Program-made: the position numbers and the translations under genes
Part shown: positions 40,449 through 52,665 of the stretch, one piece after another
Position numbering within the stretch: the first letter of the stretch is position 1
How the letters are laid out: each line of letters starts with the position of its first letter
Notes under the pieces: model-generated
The model's input: only the letters and a program-made list of their open reading frames with translations
What the model was told of the DNA's origin: nothing
Databases searched by the model: none
Source of the DNA: Capronia americana
Taxonomy: Eukaryota > Ascomycota > Eurotiomycetes > Chaetothyriales > Herpotrichiellaceae
DNA: 64,000 bases
Assembly: GCA_016110215.1 (NCBI GenBank)
Contig: JADWQD010000005.1
Span: forward strand, 1-64,000
Reading direction: 5' to 3'

Positions 40449-43175
40449 CTAAAGGCTAGAAGAATTATGGTCGAATAACAGGTTCATGGGGAACGGCAGT
40501 GTTGTCATGTCTTCGGCTTGTAAAGAGCCGAAAGGCTCTCCGTGCAGATCTGGCCATTCCATGGAATCTTGCGACATGAATGGGGCCATGAAGTTGTCAA
40601 AGGAAGCCATTCCGGAGGACGTGGGGTGAGCTGCGAGAGCATCTGGCTGGTACCCAGTGGCGGAGCTTGCATCCACGCCTCCAAGTGACATTGGCATCGT
40701 GGTCGACTCGCCCTCGGCTGCCGCGGTCCCATTCGCGTGGAGACTTGAGAGGTCGCATTCCGCCGGTCGGCGAATGCTAGGACGTTGATCGAAATTCGCA
40801 CCGTGGCGATGCTCGGACGCACTGTCCTCGACCCGGAGTCGTTCCAAAACGTTGCGGAAAAGCCGGTACATCCAGCCCACGAAAGGCCAGGACTCTTTGA
40901 ATTCTGCAAGGCCCAGGACACAGAGCTCTGCCTTGTGCTGCAAAACCCGACGTTGGGAGCCCTCGCTTTGCCGTAATCTCATGATGTGGATGGTGACGCA
41001 AGCGAATAGAATTGCAATCCTGGCGTTGAAGTTGTCAGCGCTGCGCGGCACGATGGGAATCACCAGGAAATCATGGGGCTCCGTACAGATATACCGATGC
41101 GTGACGCAGTACCCCTTCATCCAGCAGGTCTTCGATGGCCCGAGTGACGGCATTGGCAGAAACCGGTGCCACCGAGAGTTCATGCTCCGGTACGGTATCG
41201 AGAAAAATTTGTTGATGGAGCAAGATCTTGCACCAACTGCCAAAAGAAAGCAAAAAAAATCAGCACGCGGATAGTGACGCGGTATTGTGAACCCACGTAC
41301 TGGAATCCCAGGGACAGCATGACCGCAAATAGTTTGGCCCGAGAATCGGTCTCATGCTGGTAATACCTGAGACGCTTGGGCAGGCGGGTTTCCCAGGCAG
41401 AAAGTTCTGCATCCATGTCCTTCCTGAACAGGGGCGTATTTTGATCTTGCTGCGTGGCTCTGATGATCCGACCAACTGCGGCCATTAGTCTGGGTGATTT
41501 CTGCGGACGTGGGAAAGTCAACACCCACGTAATACGGCCAATTTTGCCATTTCGACGGAATGCCGGGCACCCAGCAGGGAGGGGGTATCAGGGTGGTCCT
41601 CCCTGTCATCCTCGGTTTCATCCCTAAAGTCACTGATCTCCAACGGCTCGACGTCGCAGTCGTCGTCGTGAATCAACATCGGCCGCCCGAGAGATGCTGC
41701 ATCAAAGTGGTCCCGTACCTGCATCAATCAGCACGAAACCAGCCGTGGGATGCGACCGAAACCTGCATAAAGAGTCCACCAAATCCGCTTCCACAGTTTT
41801 CGGTACTTTGGAGACAAGTGGGAATGTTTTGTCCTGGCAATGTGTGAGTGTGTGTGCTAAGCACAAGCAATCCGCCTTTTGGAAACGATCCCTCACTTAC
41901 GATCGGTGCATCCCGTTCACTTGCGCAAGCCGGACTGCGGCCGCCAACCAGTGACTGAAGTCTTTCTCGTCCGTGGGACTCCCCCACCAGGAGGTCATGG
42001 AAAAAAGCACCTGGATGACGGTGATCTGATTCTGCTCGTAGTCTGCATCGTAGAGGGCTTTGACCCGTCTGTAGAGTGTGACCTGCGCAGATCGCCTGGT
42101 GCCCCAATGTTCTCTGATAATGTCCTCGTCGCAGCAGGTTGTTCCGACAAAAAACAATGCCTGGAGGAGAAGGACGGACGCCCGACCGGCCTCGAAGTCT
42201 CGAAGGAACTGTGCACGGTCGAGGAGTTGTTGCATTGGGAAAACCCAGCGGAAATACGCATCCAGCAGTTCCCTCTGTACGTGGAGGGGAGGCAGCGAAA
42301 AGGCGCCCTTCTTGCGCAACAGATTCATTTCTTCCTCCTTCCAGCCAAAGTCATTTCCTGGCACGTCGTGAGGCTGGCGACCTACCGTGTCTGGAATCTC
42401 GTAATGCACATTACTCGTCGGACTTCTTGTGCTGATCGATCGGGGACTGATTGCCTGCAGAGGCATGTTTCTGCGGGCTTTTCTTATGGCCCACGACCAG
42501 ATGCCTCCAAAATACACGACTCTATCGGGGCCCTTGTCTGGGATCGTATCGGGGCCATTCGTTATCTTTTGATAACCTTCGAGCTCCTCCGTGTCCGCCA
42601 GTCGTACAATAAGCATTTCGGAACCTTCCTTTGGCTCGTCGCCCTCGGCGGTTTCATGATAAGAACCAGCGTGCTCACGGGGGCTTGCTTCTTGGTCCTG
42701 GAGACTGGCAAATGAATAGCTCTGCGAATCCACCTCGATCGATTGACTCTGCTGCTGGAATGAGCTGGACGTCTGTGAGCTTCGGCGGCCAGCAGGAAGT
42801 GATTGATTGCGGTGGTTTCGAGCGGCTCCATTGGAGAGGGTCGATAGGCTGGCGCCGTAACTGTTCGAGAACGGTCTGATTTAGCGACCTGGAGACATTG
42901 GACGTAAGCATTCGGTCTGGACCAAGTACATACGGCTTGTTCGAAGTTCTCCCAAGTTCACACTCTTCATTAGCATCTAGACAAGCCTGACACTGCCATT
43001 TGCGGGTTTTCTCGTTTGGACCCCCCATAGATGCCTCTGGCGTCCTGCATCTGATGTGACGAGAGCTGCAGTATCGACAAGCAAGCTTGCGCTTGTGACG
43101 GCGGTAAACTCGACCCATCGACCGCTCCATGCATGGGCCCTTTGCTTTCGGTGAGGGAGGGACAATCGTGTCCAT
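40449..43175 (-). CDS. Zn2Cys6 transcription factor, Ctf1 (cutinase regulator) type
   Basis: Seven exons (43175-42934, 42875-41901, 41833-41767, 41718-41529, 41475-41297, 41226-41087, 41040-40449) give a 794-aa regulator. The zinc cluster has Cys33, 36, 43, 62, 65 and 72, with an 18-residue loop between the third and fourth Cys, as in Ctf1-like proteins. The middle homology region is intact after splicing: LWKRIWWTLYVRDHFDAASL, DDDCDVEPL, AKLAVLLGRIIR, and KESWPFVGWMYRLFRNVLERL. Intron 3 (41719-41766, 48 bp) only keeps frame if it is GC-AG (GCAGGT..GCAG). Introns 5 and 6 have weaker support. It is the regulator nearest to the BVMO-containing gene group downstream and may control it; this is inference from position. 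Confidence 0.85.
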
Positions 43176-44848
43176 GAGTGTCCGTCTGTGCAACCGTGGG
43201 TAAAACTACAGGAAGAAGGGCACCACGGGCGGGCCTGGTCAAGAGGGGAGCACGTTCAACAAAAGCCATCCCCCAGAATTGGTTCCAGCCCAGCCTCGAG
43301 CATCCAGCCTCGGTAGGAAATGGGCGGCGACCTACACACAGTATGTGCGGGGGATGGGGCTTGAAGAGGGTCACACCCCAGCGAAATACAGACCAGTTGC
43401 AATTACCTTCGTACTATGAGGGTCGACGTCCAAGAAGCAAATGGGGAAGGAGACCTGGTTGAGTACTAGCTCGCAACTTAACTTATGTAGGTGTGCTTAG
43501 GGGCCCCATTGGCCTAACCCCGGACTGACAGATGTACTCGTATTGTGTGTGCTGTGCAAGCCATATGGCGCTCGACTGTGTGCAGTCCTTGCTGAGAGTG
43601 CTTATAACTGTTTAGTTTTCTCATCAGGGAAGAATGGCAACAAACACTGGGCATGGGAGCAGTCGGCACAGTTTTGGACTGCAACACGAATCCACGGGGG
43701 AATCCCTAAAGTCGCCCCATGCAACGGTCGCGCGAGTTCGGTATCAACGTGCCATCCTTCTTGAGACCTCTAATTGGGACTGAGATCACATTCTTGACGC
43801 CTATAAAAGGGCAAGACAAATGTCCATCTCCAAGAGTACGACTACTCGTAGGCTTGTACGAGGTACAACGTCTCCTCGGACGAGAACGTGGTCCCGGCTT
43901 GAGGTTCAGGCTTCCTGCGGAGGCTTTTTCTTAGGGCCTCAAGGCTTGTCATCAGCGATAGACGGAGCCCCCCACAGCAAATCGTGCAAAACCCCTGATG
44001 AGCATCCGGGCAACTTCGGCGAAATTGCAAACTCCTCGTTCCATTTCCGCGTACGGGGCTGCATTGCCAAATTGTTCACACTTTCCCCGGGTGGACTCCC
44101 AGCTCCGATGACAAATGATCTGGACTCATGTCGGTGATGGCCTTGTGTTGCACTCTTTCCCCGTGCCTAGGTTTCCTTACGGTGCGCGTTCGCCTTGACT
44201 GCCAATTGCGAAACTGACCCTTCCTTCGGACACTCGAAAGTACTCTCCTTCAATCAGATTCCGACTCGACTCACGGCTGGAGCTCGGAGAATCCAGAGTT
44301 TAAATCATCCGGGAGTCAGACATAACATCAAGAACGAACGCTGCAAGACCAACAGCAACTTGGAGACAAGGTCCCTAACACACATGCTAGACCTACCCAG
44401 CATGCAAAGCGAAGCCTCCAGCTACATACGCTCTCGGGGCCTTTGCTGCTCCTGATCAAGTCAATGAAAACTTGACCTGACTAAGGAGTTCCAAGACCTT
44501 AGAGGGAAGGAGAGGAGACCTTCATGCGACCCCAACAGCTTTAGGCTCAGGATGGCAATGCAGCAGCGGCTTCAGCGACAACGCAGTCTGATCACACTTC
44601 TCGGCCTCGACAGCTAAAATCAATACTTGTGCTTGACATCAGATGGTCAACATTGACAATTCCAAAAGACGTGAAAGAACGGCTGCTTCCTACGCTGCGA
44701 TGTTCGAAGATGCTTTGTAGACCCGGGACGATGAATGGAGAGATGCCATCAATCTCTCCACCCAGCTCTCGTTGCTCCCGTGGCGTATCTTCCATGAGCA
44801 CATAGTCGATCCAACAGTCCTCGTACTCCATGATACGGACTATACTGC
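43176..44848. other. Intergenic, 1.7 kb
   Basis: Promoter of the Ctf1-type regulator and 3' flank of the SDR. A TATAAAAG motif is at about 43803 on the plus strand, with an ATG only 17 bp later. A 79-codon minus-strand ATG frame (44592-44831) starts 18 bp past the SDR stop; it has no recognised domain. Confidence 0.45.
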
Positions 44849-45763
44849 TTAGGTGTTACAGGCTCTGACCCAAGCACCGTCTACGGGCAACTCAACACCG
44901 CTCACATAACTTGCACGCTCACTCACTAGCCACACTGCTGCTTCTGCCACCTCTTCTGGGGTACCCATCCGCTGGAATGGGATAAGGCCGACCAGCTTCG
45001 TGTAGTCGGCGCCGTTTTCCTTAGCCTGTTGCACAAGGGGCGTATCAATGAATCCCGGGCAAATTGCATTCACCCTGATCCCATCTGTACCATAGGCAAC
45101 AGCATCTGTCCGCGTCAGCCCCAACACCCCAGCTTTTGACGCCGGATAGGCTCCCGCAGTCGCGTGGGCTGTGAGGCCGAATATGCTGCTGATGTTCACA
45201 ATGGCCCCCCGTTGGGGTGCGCTTGCCTTGGACTGGTTGCGCATCTTCAGGGACGCCGGCTGCTTCAGAAACTGTCGTATCTGAGCGCGCTCGCACAGCC
45301 AAAGCCCTCGGAGATTGACGTTCATGACACGGTCAAAGGCCTCGGTGTCTAGCTCATGGGTCCGGACACGTGGTTTACTGGTCACACCAGCGCTGTTGAT
45401 GCAATAGTGAACGGATCCAAACTTCCTCACAGCTTCCTCCATCATTCGACCAACATCGACTTCGCTCGACATGTCGCCCACAACGAGAAGGGATTCCACC
45501 TTGGAATCTATCTCCTTCAACTCTCGAGAGACTTTTTCAAGGCCTTCTTGGCTCAGATCAGAGAGCACAATTCTTGTGCATCCTTCCTCGACAAGGACTT
45601 GGGCGCACGCGCGTCCAATTCCAGAGGCAGCTCCTGTTACGAGTCCAACACTAAGGCCGTAGAGTCAGCGTACTTCTCATAATTGGCGAAAGTACAACGG
45701 TTGGGGTTGATAAGAAAATCGGGAGACTTCTCTTACGTACCCCGTCATTAGGTGAGGAGCCAT
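44849..45763 (-). CDS. Short-chain dehydrogenase/reductase
   Basis: Exons 45763-45741 (23 nt) and 45650-44849 with a 90-bp intron give a 274-aa classical SDR. The tiny first exon MAPHLMTG joins to VGLVTGAASGIGRA, forming the cofactor motif TGAASGIG. NSAG, the catalytic Ser in NISSIFG, YPASKAG (YxxxK) and CPGFIDTP follow; the C-terminus has the VSGVELPVDGAW segment. It probably oxidises a secondary alcohol to a ketone or the reverse with NAD(P). It is the first enzyme gene after the Ctf1-type regulator in the right-hand gene group, on the same strand as the zinc alcohol dehydrogenase. Confidence 0.88.
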
Positions 45764-46720
45764 GGTAGAGCAGTGTTTACCCTGAAGGACAGCTCAAGAG
45801 TGTGTTACCGCCAATGTTTTACGTTGTACCAAAGTCGAAGACAGGCTCTGTTATGCGCAGAGTCAGGCGTCAAGACAGTCTTTTGGCTTTGCAATTCCAG
45901 GATACAACAGGACCGTGTGGGGAAGCACTCTACCTCGGAACGTTTTGGATTGCTTTCGACAAACAAAAGTTAGATGGCAAGTCGGTCCAGCCACAACTTT
46001 GTCCGAGGCTCCCCACGACGAAGCCGAATGCCGTGATCGAAACTTAATTAGTCGAGTGTATAATAACCAGCTTACCAGCGGCCATCCTGCCCTGCGCCTT
46101 GGCACAACAACGTGCCGGGGGAAGTTGAGGGGTGGATCTGTGGCGCTGTTGCATTTCGCCGAAATATACTACCCCGTCGGTGGTTCGTTCCCGGCGACTC
46201 GTTCCGCCAGGGAAGGAGATGCTGAGGGGAAGCTCGATGAAGATGGAGCCATCCAGTGCTTCCAATGGCAAGAGGTTGTTTCTTCACAATTCTGAAACCA
46301 TGCAGGTTGCGAGGGTCTTGGATTTGGCATTGCAACGTCTCTTTTCCTCACTTTGCCAATAGAGATTTGTTCTGTGCATGCCCACATGTACAATAGCGGT
46401 ATTCTGAGAGCTCCAGGACGTTCCGAACCTCCAATATCCAGCTTGGTATCCGTTCCGAAGGCCGTTTCTGGAGCTCGCAGCACGTCGGGGAGATAACCGA
46501 ATGGGTACTGGCGTAAAAATACATCTGTGGCCTTCCAAACGAGTCCTTTTGCTCGTCTGAGGGCTTTACCCTCAAGATGGATATCCACGCCTACTGGAAG
46601 GCTTTACAGGAGGTTTATCGTCGATCCGGCAACATCAACCACAGAGCCGTACAAAGTTCATGTCTGCGATAGCCGCAGGAATGTTGCTACAAATTCGAAA
46701 GCAGTAATCCGAGAATTCTG
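45764..46720. other. Intergenic, 957 bp
   Basis: SDR promoter and 3' flank of the alcohol dehydrogenase. Several overlapping frames in 45800-46600 have no domain and mutually conflict. No gene is supported. Confidence 0.45.
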
Positions 46721-48313
46721 TCATGACTTTGTGAAGTCGACCACAATACGCCTGTGCTGTTAGTCCATTCGATATCCACGGCCATGGCAACGAGGCTCCC
46801 TTACCCTGCTACTTCTCCATCTTTGAGTCTTTGGATGGCCTCATTCCACCCGCTTAAGCCAACCACTGTTGGCTCCAGACGAAGCTTTCCTGTCTCCACG
46901 TCAATTCTCACATCACGCCTGATGACACTATGTACTACAGGGCACTACTGACCTCGTTGGGCAAAGTCAAGGGTGTCAGTAATATCCGTCAATGTTCCTG
47001 ATAATGTTCCCCGGATCGAGTGATTCTTCAGGCAAAGCTCGGTCGGGTCAACATCAATATGATATCTGCCCTGAGGTGGGAGACCGATACTGTAATGATG
47101 GGTTATTTCATGTAACTCGGGAATCGACTGCCTTTGGAGAGGACTTACCACATAATTTGCCCTCCAGGCCGGACTCCGAGGTATTCCAGGCAAATGGGAT
47201 ATGATTGTACAGCTGCGAAATCTTGTCGGCCTTTGCATTCATGGCTCGACTTCCAGGACTTACCGGTCACAAAGACTCCATGTGCTCCCCCGGCAGTGAG
47301 ATCAATTACTGATTTGACCGGGTCCGTCTCTCGGAAGTCGATAAAATGCTCGGCACCCAAGCTCATGGCAAGCTTCCTCCGATCCTTACCAGTATCAACC
47401 ACAATCGGCCGCAGACCCATGGCGCTGGCCAACTGCACGCCCTGGATGCCAACACCCCCACCGCCACCAGGAAAGACTGCCCATTGGCCAGGCTGGAGCC
47501 CAGATGCCTTGATCGAGGAATAGGATGTTGCCGCAGAGCACATTGCTGGGCCGGCCACGCGGTCGGGCACACCCTTGTTGAATCCAGTCAGTAATTGAGC
47601 AACGTCTTGAATTCCTAATGACCTACGTCGGGGATCAACTACGGCCACATAGTCAGTAACGAAACCCCTATTTCATTTTTTGGTCAGGTGCCACTCACAA
47701 TAACATAGTTCTCTGGAATCGAGCAATATTGCTGATATGACCCTGGAAATCGATGAGTCTTCTGCGAGTCAGCCATGCCATCTGGCACCCACCGTCTCGT
47801 AAACCACCCGTGAAGACAGTCTTAAAACAATATTGTACTCGTCCAGACCTGCATTGTTCACAGATACCACAGGAACTGTGGGTAGGGCCATACGCCGCAC
47901 GTTGCCCAACCCGATAGTTCTTCACATCTCTCCCGACCTTGACGATGACGCCCGCACCTTCATGGCCGGCGCACTTCACTCCCAAGTCGCGCATCTTGGG
48001 GAATTTCCAATCATTCATCATGAAATGCACATCGGTCAGGCAGAGTCCGGTGATGTGTAGTTTGATAAGCACATCACCTGGCCCTATGTCGGACAATCAA
48101 CAAAAGTGGTGAAAGACGGAAAAGAATCGTGCGTGATATACCGATCTCGGGCACAGGTACTTTCTCTACCTCAATGTAGAAGTTTGGGCCCTCATTCTTC
48201 TGTATGAACATCAATTTCGGCCATGGCAATACATTCGTTGTTGTAATGGAACGCACCGCAACACCCGCCCAGCATTCCTCGGGAATGTCGAAAACAACAT
48301 CGTCACTTGCCAT
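46721..48313 (-). CDS. Zinc-dependent alcohol dehydrogenase (Adh1/MDR type)
   Basis: Nine exons (48313-48142, 48083-47793, 47742-47699, 47638-47627, 47573-47264, 47212-47149, 47089-46953, 46889-46805, 46751-46721) give a 381-aa enzyme. Exon 4 is only 12 nt and encodes LIPD; with it the sequence reads IPENYVILIPDGVPDRVAG, as in the family. Catalytic zinc region: CLTDVHFM and GHEGAG. Structural zinc: Cys residues of CGICEQCRSGRVQYC. NAD-binding: PGGGGGVGIQGVQLA. The C-terminus VAGRIVVDFTKS is completed by the last 31-nt exon. It should oxidise a primary or secondary alcohol with NAD. It is divergent from the next SDR across 579 bp and belongs to the BVMO-containing group. Confidence 0.88.
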
Positions 48314-48892
48314 TGCCGTGTGGTCTCGGTAAGTTTCAGGTCGTCCGGATGAGTATGGAGAACGCCAACCGGGAAGATAAAGGACAAAGAGTCTGAGAGT
48401 ACTGTGGCTGTATGTGCGGCACCAATGCATAAGTAGCGTGATGGCAGCACTGTGAATGGAAACGCTGGGAGACGCACACCTCGCCTACATGGCTCTCAAC
48501 CATTCTCGGCTATCCTACCAGTACCTCCTCAATTTGGCTGTTCGAGCTTTCAGCTACAGAGAGACAATCAGAGAGATTCGAAACGGCCACACTACTACAC
48601 CCTGCAGGACGTGTGAGGAGTCACGAGTTATCCGTCATCTTTCGCCGAAGTCAGTATTCCCCAGACTTTCCGATTCGCTCCAAGCAAGCCACTCAGCTTT
48701 ATTACAAACAGCATAGGCCGATCGTGCAGCGTCTCGACTAAGGTGCTGAGTGCCCCCTCTGGCATGAGCTGGAAGTCGACGCAACGCCAATAACGCAGCA
48801 AAACTCGCTTTTATGAGAGTCCTGATCGACAAAAACAAGATATCAAAGTGTCCGTGTTAGCCTGCTTTATCAGTACCATTGAGCATGGAAAC
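48314..48892. promoter_or_regulatory. Divergent promoter, alcohol dehydrogenase / SDR
   Basis: 579 bp between the two start codons of divergent genes of the same gene group. No single TATA box stands out. Shared control by one regulator is possible. Confidence 0.45.
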
Positions 48893-49904
48893 ATGGCCAA
48901 ACGCTTTCACGATCGAGTAGTACTCATCACTGGCGGCACCTCAGGCCTGGGGGCAGAAACATGCGAACTGTTCTTAACGGAAGGTGCCAAAGTCTTTGTC
49001 ACGGATCTAGAGGTACAGTGACCTTGACATCCAAAGGTTTCGTGTGGGTTGCTGATGGACACCACATCTTCCAGGAGAGAGATGCATCGAGTCGCTTCGG
49101 TCCAAATGCTCAATTCTATCCTTGCAATGTTTCAGGTAGGCAGCAGATTGGTCCCATGGCTCGTGGATGTACAACTCGGAAACATACGAGGCTTTTCTTG
49201 CCCACGACTACCTGATCTGTAGTTCGTGTCTAACTTTTGGAAACATTCATAGATCCGAAATCCTGCCTCGCCGCGGTCGAAGCCTGCATAACCAAGTTTG
49301 GCAGGCTCGATATCCTCTTCCATAACGGGGCCCGGCTGAGCCCGATCTCGACAGTGGTTGATCACAGCATAGAGGCATTTCAAGACGTGATACACACCAA
49401 TCTCTGCGGAGCTTTCTACCTCGCAAAGGCAGCCATTCCACATATGAGAAATCAGAAGAAAGGAGTGATCATCAACACCGCCAGCATTTCCGGCATTCGT
49501 GGAGACTCTGGATTGGCCTCGTACAATGCTGCAAAAGCTGGTTTGGTCAACCTGACACGCACAATGGCCATCGACCATGCTAGAGAAGGCATTCGCATTG
49601 TCTCAGTCTGTCCTGGCTTTATGGCCACGCCTATGACACATGGAGTAGTTACCGGGAATCCAGAACTTGAGGCGGATCTATTCGAGAGCATCCCAATGGG
49701 TCGTGGTGGTGACCCGAAGGAGATCGCGCGTGCGGTGCTCTTCCTGGCATCAGATGACGCTTCTTACATTACTGGACACCGTAAGAATGGAATACTGATT
49801 AGTTTGATCTGGACCTTTGCTGACTTCTCATAGCCTTCATCGTCGATGGAGGTTGGACTGCGCGGAACCCGAGTCCGAAGTGGCTCAAGTATCTGAAAGA
49901 TTGA
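48893..49904 (+). CDS. Short-chain dehydrogenase/reductase
   Basis: Exons 48893-49012, 49075-49135, 49253-49780 and 49834-49904 give a 259-aa classical SDR. Motifs: LITGGTSGLGAET (cofactor), FHNGAR, NTASISG, SYNAAKAG (YxxxK) and CPGFMATPMTHG; the C-terminal IVDGGW is supplied by the last exon after a 53-bp intron. The second intron is 117 bp, the rest about 50-60. The family oxidises or reduces secondary alcohols with NAD(P). It is divergently arranged to the zinc alcohol dehydrogenase and precedes the PRISE-like reductase on the same strand. Confidence 0.87.
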
Positions 49905-50464
49905 GAAGACATAAACAGATTATATGAGTGGTGGAGATGTAGAAAACGATCCATTCCACATTGATGACTTCTAATTACCACTTCAATCTCCAATAGCATA
50001 TCCAACATTGCCGAGCCTCCGCCATGACCGTAGAATGCGAAGCAAGAGTATGAATTCAACACCCAGTCCGTGGACATTCTCTGCTAGAATTACAAATTCA
50101 GTTGCTATTGCAGGCCCAAAACTGGCGCCCAGGAACAGCTGCTCACAATTTCCAACCAGCTTACCGATCCACCAAGGCAAAACAGGCATGGAGCCCGTAT
50201 AAAAATGGACTCCGGATACCTCGACATGGAGGGTCCGCTGTCAGTAGCGTTCCCCGCAACGATTTTGTGCATTAATTACAAAGCACAAGCATGAAGATTC
50301 GCCGAAGTGGCCCATCCAACAGCGAGTTTCGATCCACGCTACTTCGACACTAGCCTGATATATAGTTCGCAAAATCTAGCAGCCCGAGTCGCGTCTCGTG
50401 CCCTGAGGTAAACGAAACACCTTACACGTTCATCCGTTCGACTCGACTTGCGCACTTCACGAAA
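49905..50464. promoter_or_regulatory. Promoter of the PRISE-like reductase gene
   Basis: 560-bp intergenic stretch with a TATAAAAA element at 50198-50205 and a TATATAG element near 50357-50363 on the plus strand, about 260 and 105 bp before the ATG at 50465. No gene seen. Confidence 0.45.
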
Positions 50465-51993
50465 ATGGCTGGCGAAACAAGCAAGACTTCTCTCGTTCGA
50501 TCCGAGGGCATCTTCCACGGTTTACCTGTCTTAGCGGATGACTTGCTAGGCCAACGTGCCATGGTCGTTGGAGCGAGTGGGCAGTCCGGTCAGCCAATGG
50601 TCGATGTGCTTGGTTCAAATCCGCAACGATGGGAGAAAGTCTACGCTTTGTCGAGGAGGCCGCCGACGACAAGCAAGGCGTCTGCAGAACATGTCCCGGT
50701 GGATCTGCTCTGGACCCCAGACAAGATTTCTGCTGCTTTGCTGAAACACCGGGTTCAAGCGTAAGTGATCTGCCCAGATATCTAAGAGATGCCACTTGCT
50801 GACGTCTCACCATCCAGGGACTACATATTCTACTTTGGATACGTTCAGATTCCGAGGTCGGAAGAGGCTGGTTCGGAGATATTTGGCAACGCTGAGCAGT
50901 TGGCAACAATCAACGGTAAGACCGTCCGGACGCGTCCGTCCCGCTCGATTCTTTTGCAAACATAATTGAGAAGTCGGGCAGCTCATATCTTTGAGAACTT
51001 CCTTACCGCGCTGGACCAGGCTTCTGTCAAGCCCAAAAGAATCATTCTCCAGACAGGGGGGAAGAACTACGGAGTCCATCAAGGCCATGTCAATGTGCCT
51101 CTACGTGAGGGCGCGCCACGCGTGGAATTGGAACCCAACTTTTACTACAGACAAGAAGATCTGTTGTCCCGGTACATCAAGACACACCCTGGTACGAACT
51201 TCAACGTCACCATGCCTCAGTGGATCCTGGCCGCAGTCTCAGGGACCGACATGACCATCTTCTACCCGCTGGCGGTATACGCTGCTGTCCAGCGCAAGCT
51301 GAACAAGCCGCTAGTCTATCCTGGCGATCTGACTTCGTGGGATAACAACCACCCGATTTCCACGGGCGTGCTGAACAGTCTGTTCTACGAGTGGCTGGTG
51401 TTGTCTCCACACACCGCCGGGCAATCTTTCAACATCACGGATGGGTCCGAATTCACGTTTGGCACCTTCTGGCCAATTTTGGCCTCTTGGTACGGTTTAG
51501 CATGGGTTCCCCCGAGCGAGGATGCCCACTACCACGAGACGGAGATGCCGTTTAAGCCGCGGGGGTACGTTTCCTCTGCGCCGAAGTAAAACCTGACGTC
51601 GAAAACTGATTTTGCATCATCTTAGCTACGGTCCCAAGGGCAAACTTCGATCCTCGTTCGACTTTTCTGAATGGGCAAAGGAAACAGCGACTCAAGCCGC
51701 CTGGGCGGAACTGACAAAGGACTACGGCCTTGTAGCAGATCCTTTGAAAGACCTAGAGAAGACCTTCGGCCTTCTGCAATTCGCTCTATCTTTGACATGG
51801 TCCTGGGCGACAAGGTGCGCAATCTAAAAGAATGGTTCGACAGAACTACTGACACAAGGGCGGCAGCACTGATAAGGCTCGTAAATTCGGTTGGCTCGGT
51901 CATTGTGACTCCTTCGAGTCGATGCGCGTGGTCTTTGACAAACTTGCGGATATGAAAATGATCCCACCCGTCCCCCTGAAAAAGAGCGTTTGA
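50465..51993 (+). CDS. PRISE-like (progesterone 5-beta-reductase/iridoid-synthase-like) SDR
   Basis: Exons 50465-50760, 50818-50915, 50982-51564, 51626-51814 and 51867-51993 give a 430-aa atypical SDR. The cofactor loop VVGASGQSGQPMVDVL lies near residue 35. LQTGGKNYG carries the family's catalytic Lys (K159) and NFYYRQEDLL the Tyr (Y187), both characteristic of PRISE enzymes, which use NADPH to reduce activated C=C bonds of enones. The last exon (KFGWLGHCDSFESMRVVF) completes the usual C-terminus; the 52-bp intron before it has a CTGAC branch site. In this group it could reduce an alpha,beta-unsaturated ketone before Baeyer-Villiger oxidation, which is inference. Confidence 0.87.
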
Positions 51994-52665
51994 CCCACCA
52001 TTTGAGCTTCGTGTCAGGGTCATATGACTTCGTCATCATGAGATAGAAATCAAGGAGATTCGATGCCCGCAGGGGTTGGAGTTGTAGGGGAGGAGGTTAT
52101 AAAATGTGGCGTCTGATTTATTCGTCGAGCTCACGAACATATCTTCTACTCACTCATGAATCTGGATGTGACCTGGCAAGCGTACGAATCAGGCGCAAAC
52201 CCTCCAGAATCGCATACCGGTACTTGGAAAATACAACACCTGCAATGCCTTACGCGTGTGTTCAGCGAACTCTACTTTCTTTGACTGTCAGTCCCCCCTA
52301 CAGCTGCACGTGAGATTTTTCGCCGATCGACATCGCCGAAATGCTGTGGATTTTCAGCAAGCCCCGTCTCGCCGTGAGGGTTTTGACCGGGATAGTGAAT
52401 ACAGGAGACTCAATCCCGGTGGAAGCGAAATCCGCGATGACCAACATCCTACCCAGCCGACCTGTCGATCTGGGGCGAATGGCGCAGGGTGTTAGCTTTC
52501 GCATAGACGCCTTCGGGGAGAAATGGGTTCGCTCGGGGCCCACTACCTGACATTTTGTCACTTTATCTTAAGAGCCTGCTCGGCATCAAGAGGCCCCAAC
52601 TCGCGCCGGGAGCACTGAATTGTCATTCTTTCTACCTACGTGGTACGTTACTTGAACAATCCAAA
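51994..52665. other. Intergenic, 672 bp
   Basis: A TATAAAA motif lies at about 52098 on the plus strand. Opposing frames of about 70-90 codons (52256-52561) have no domain. Promoter of the next reductase gene. Confidence 0.45.

Noticed and set aside
39982..40452. 156-codon plus-strand frame after a TATA motif
   Set aside because: Start is a non-ATG codon, composition is irregular and no domain is visible.
43820..44137. 105-codon ATG frame just after a TATAAAAG motif
   Set aside because: The ATG is only about 17 bp from the TATA motif, too close for a normal transcript to include it, and the product is unlike any family.
44592..44831. 79-codon ATG frame 18 bp after the SDR stop
   Set aside because: It lies in the probable 3' untranslated region, with no domain and no promoter of its own.
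46169..46588. 139-codon minus-strand frame between the SDR and the alcohol dehydrogenase
   Set aside because: Several other frames of similar length overlap it and none has a domain.
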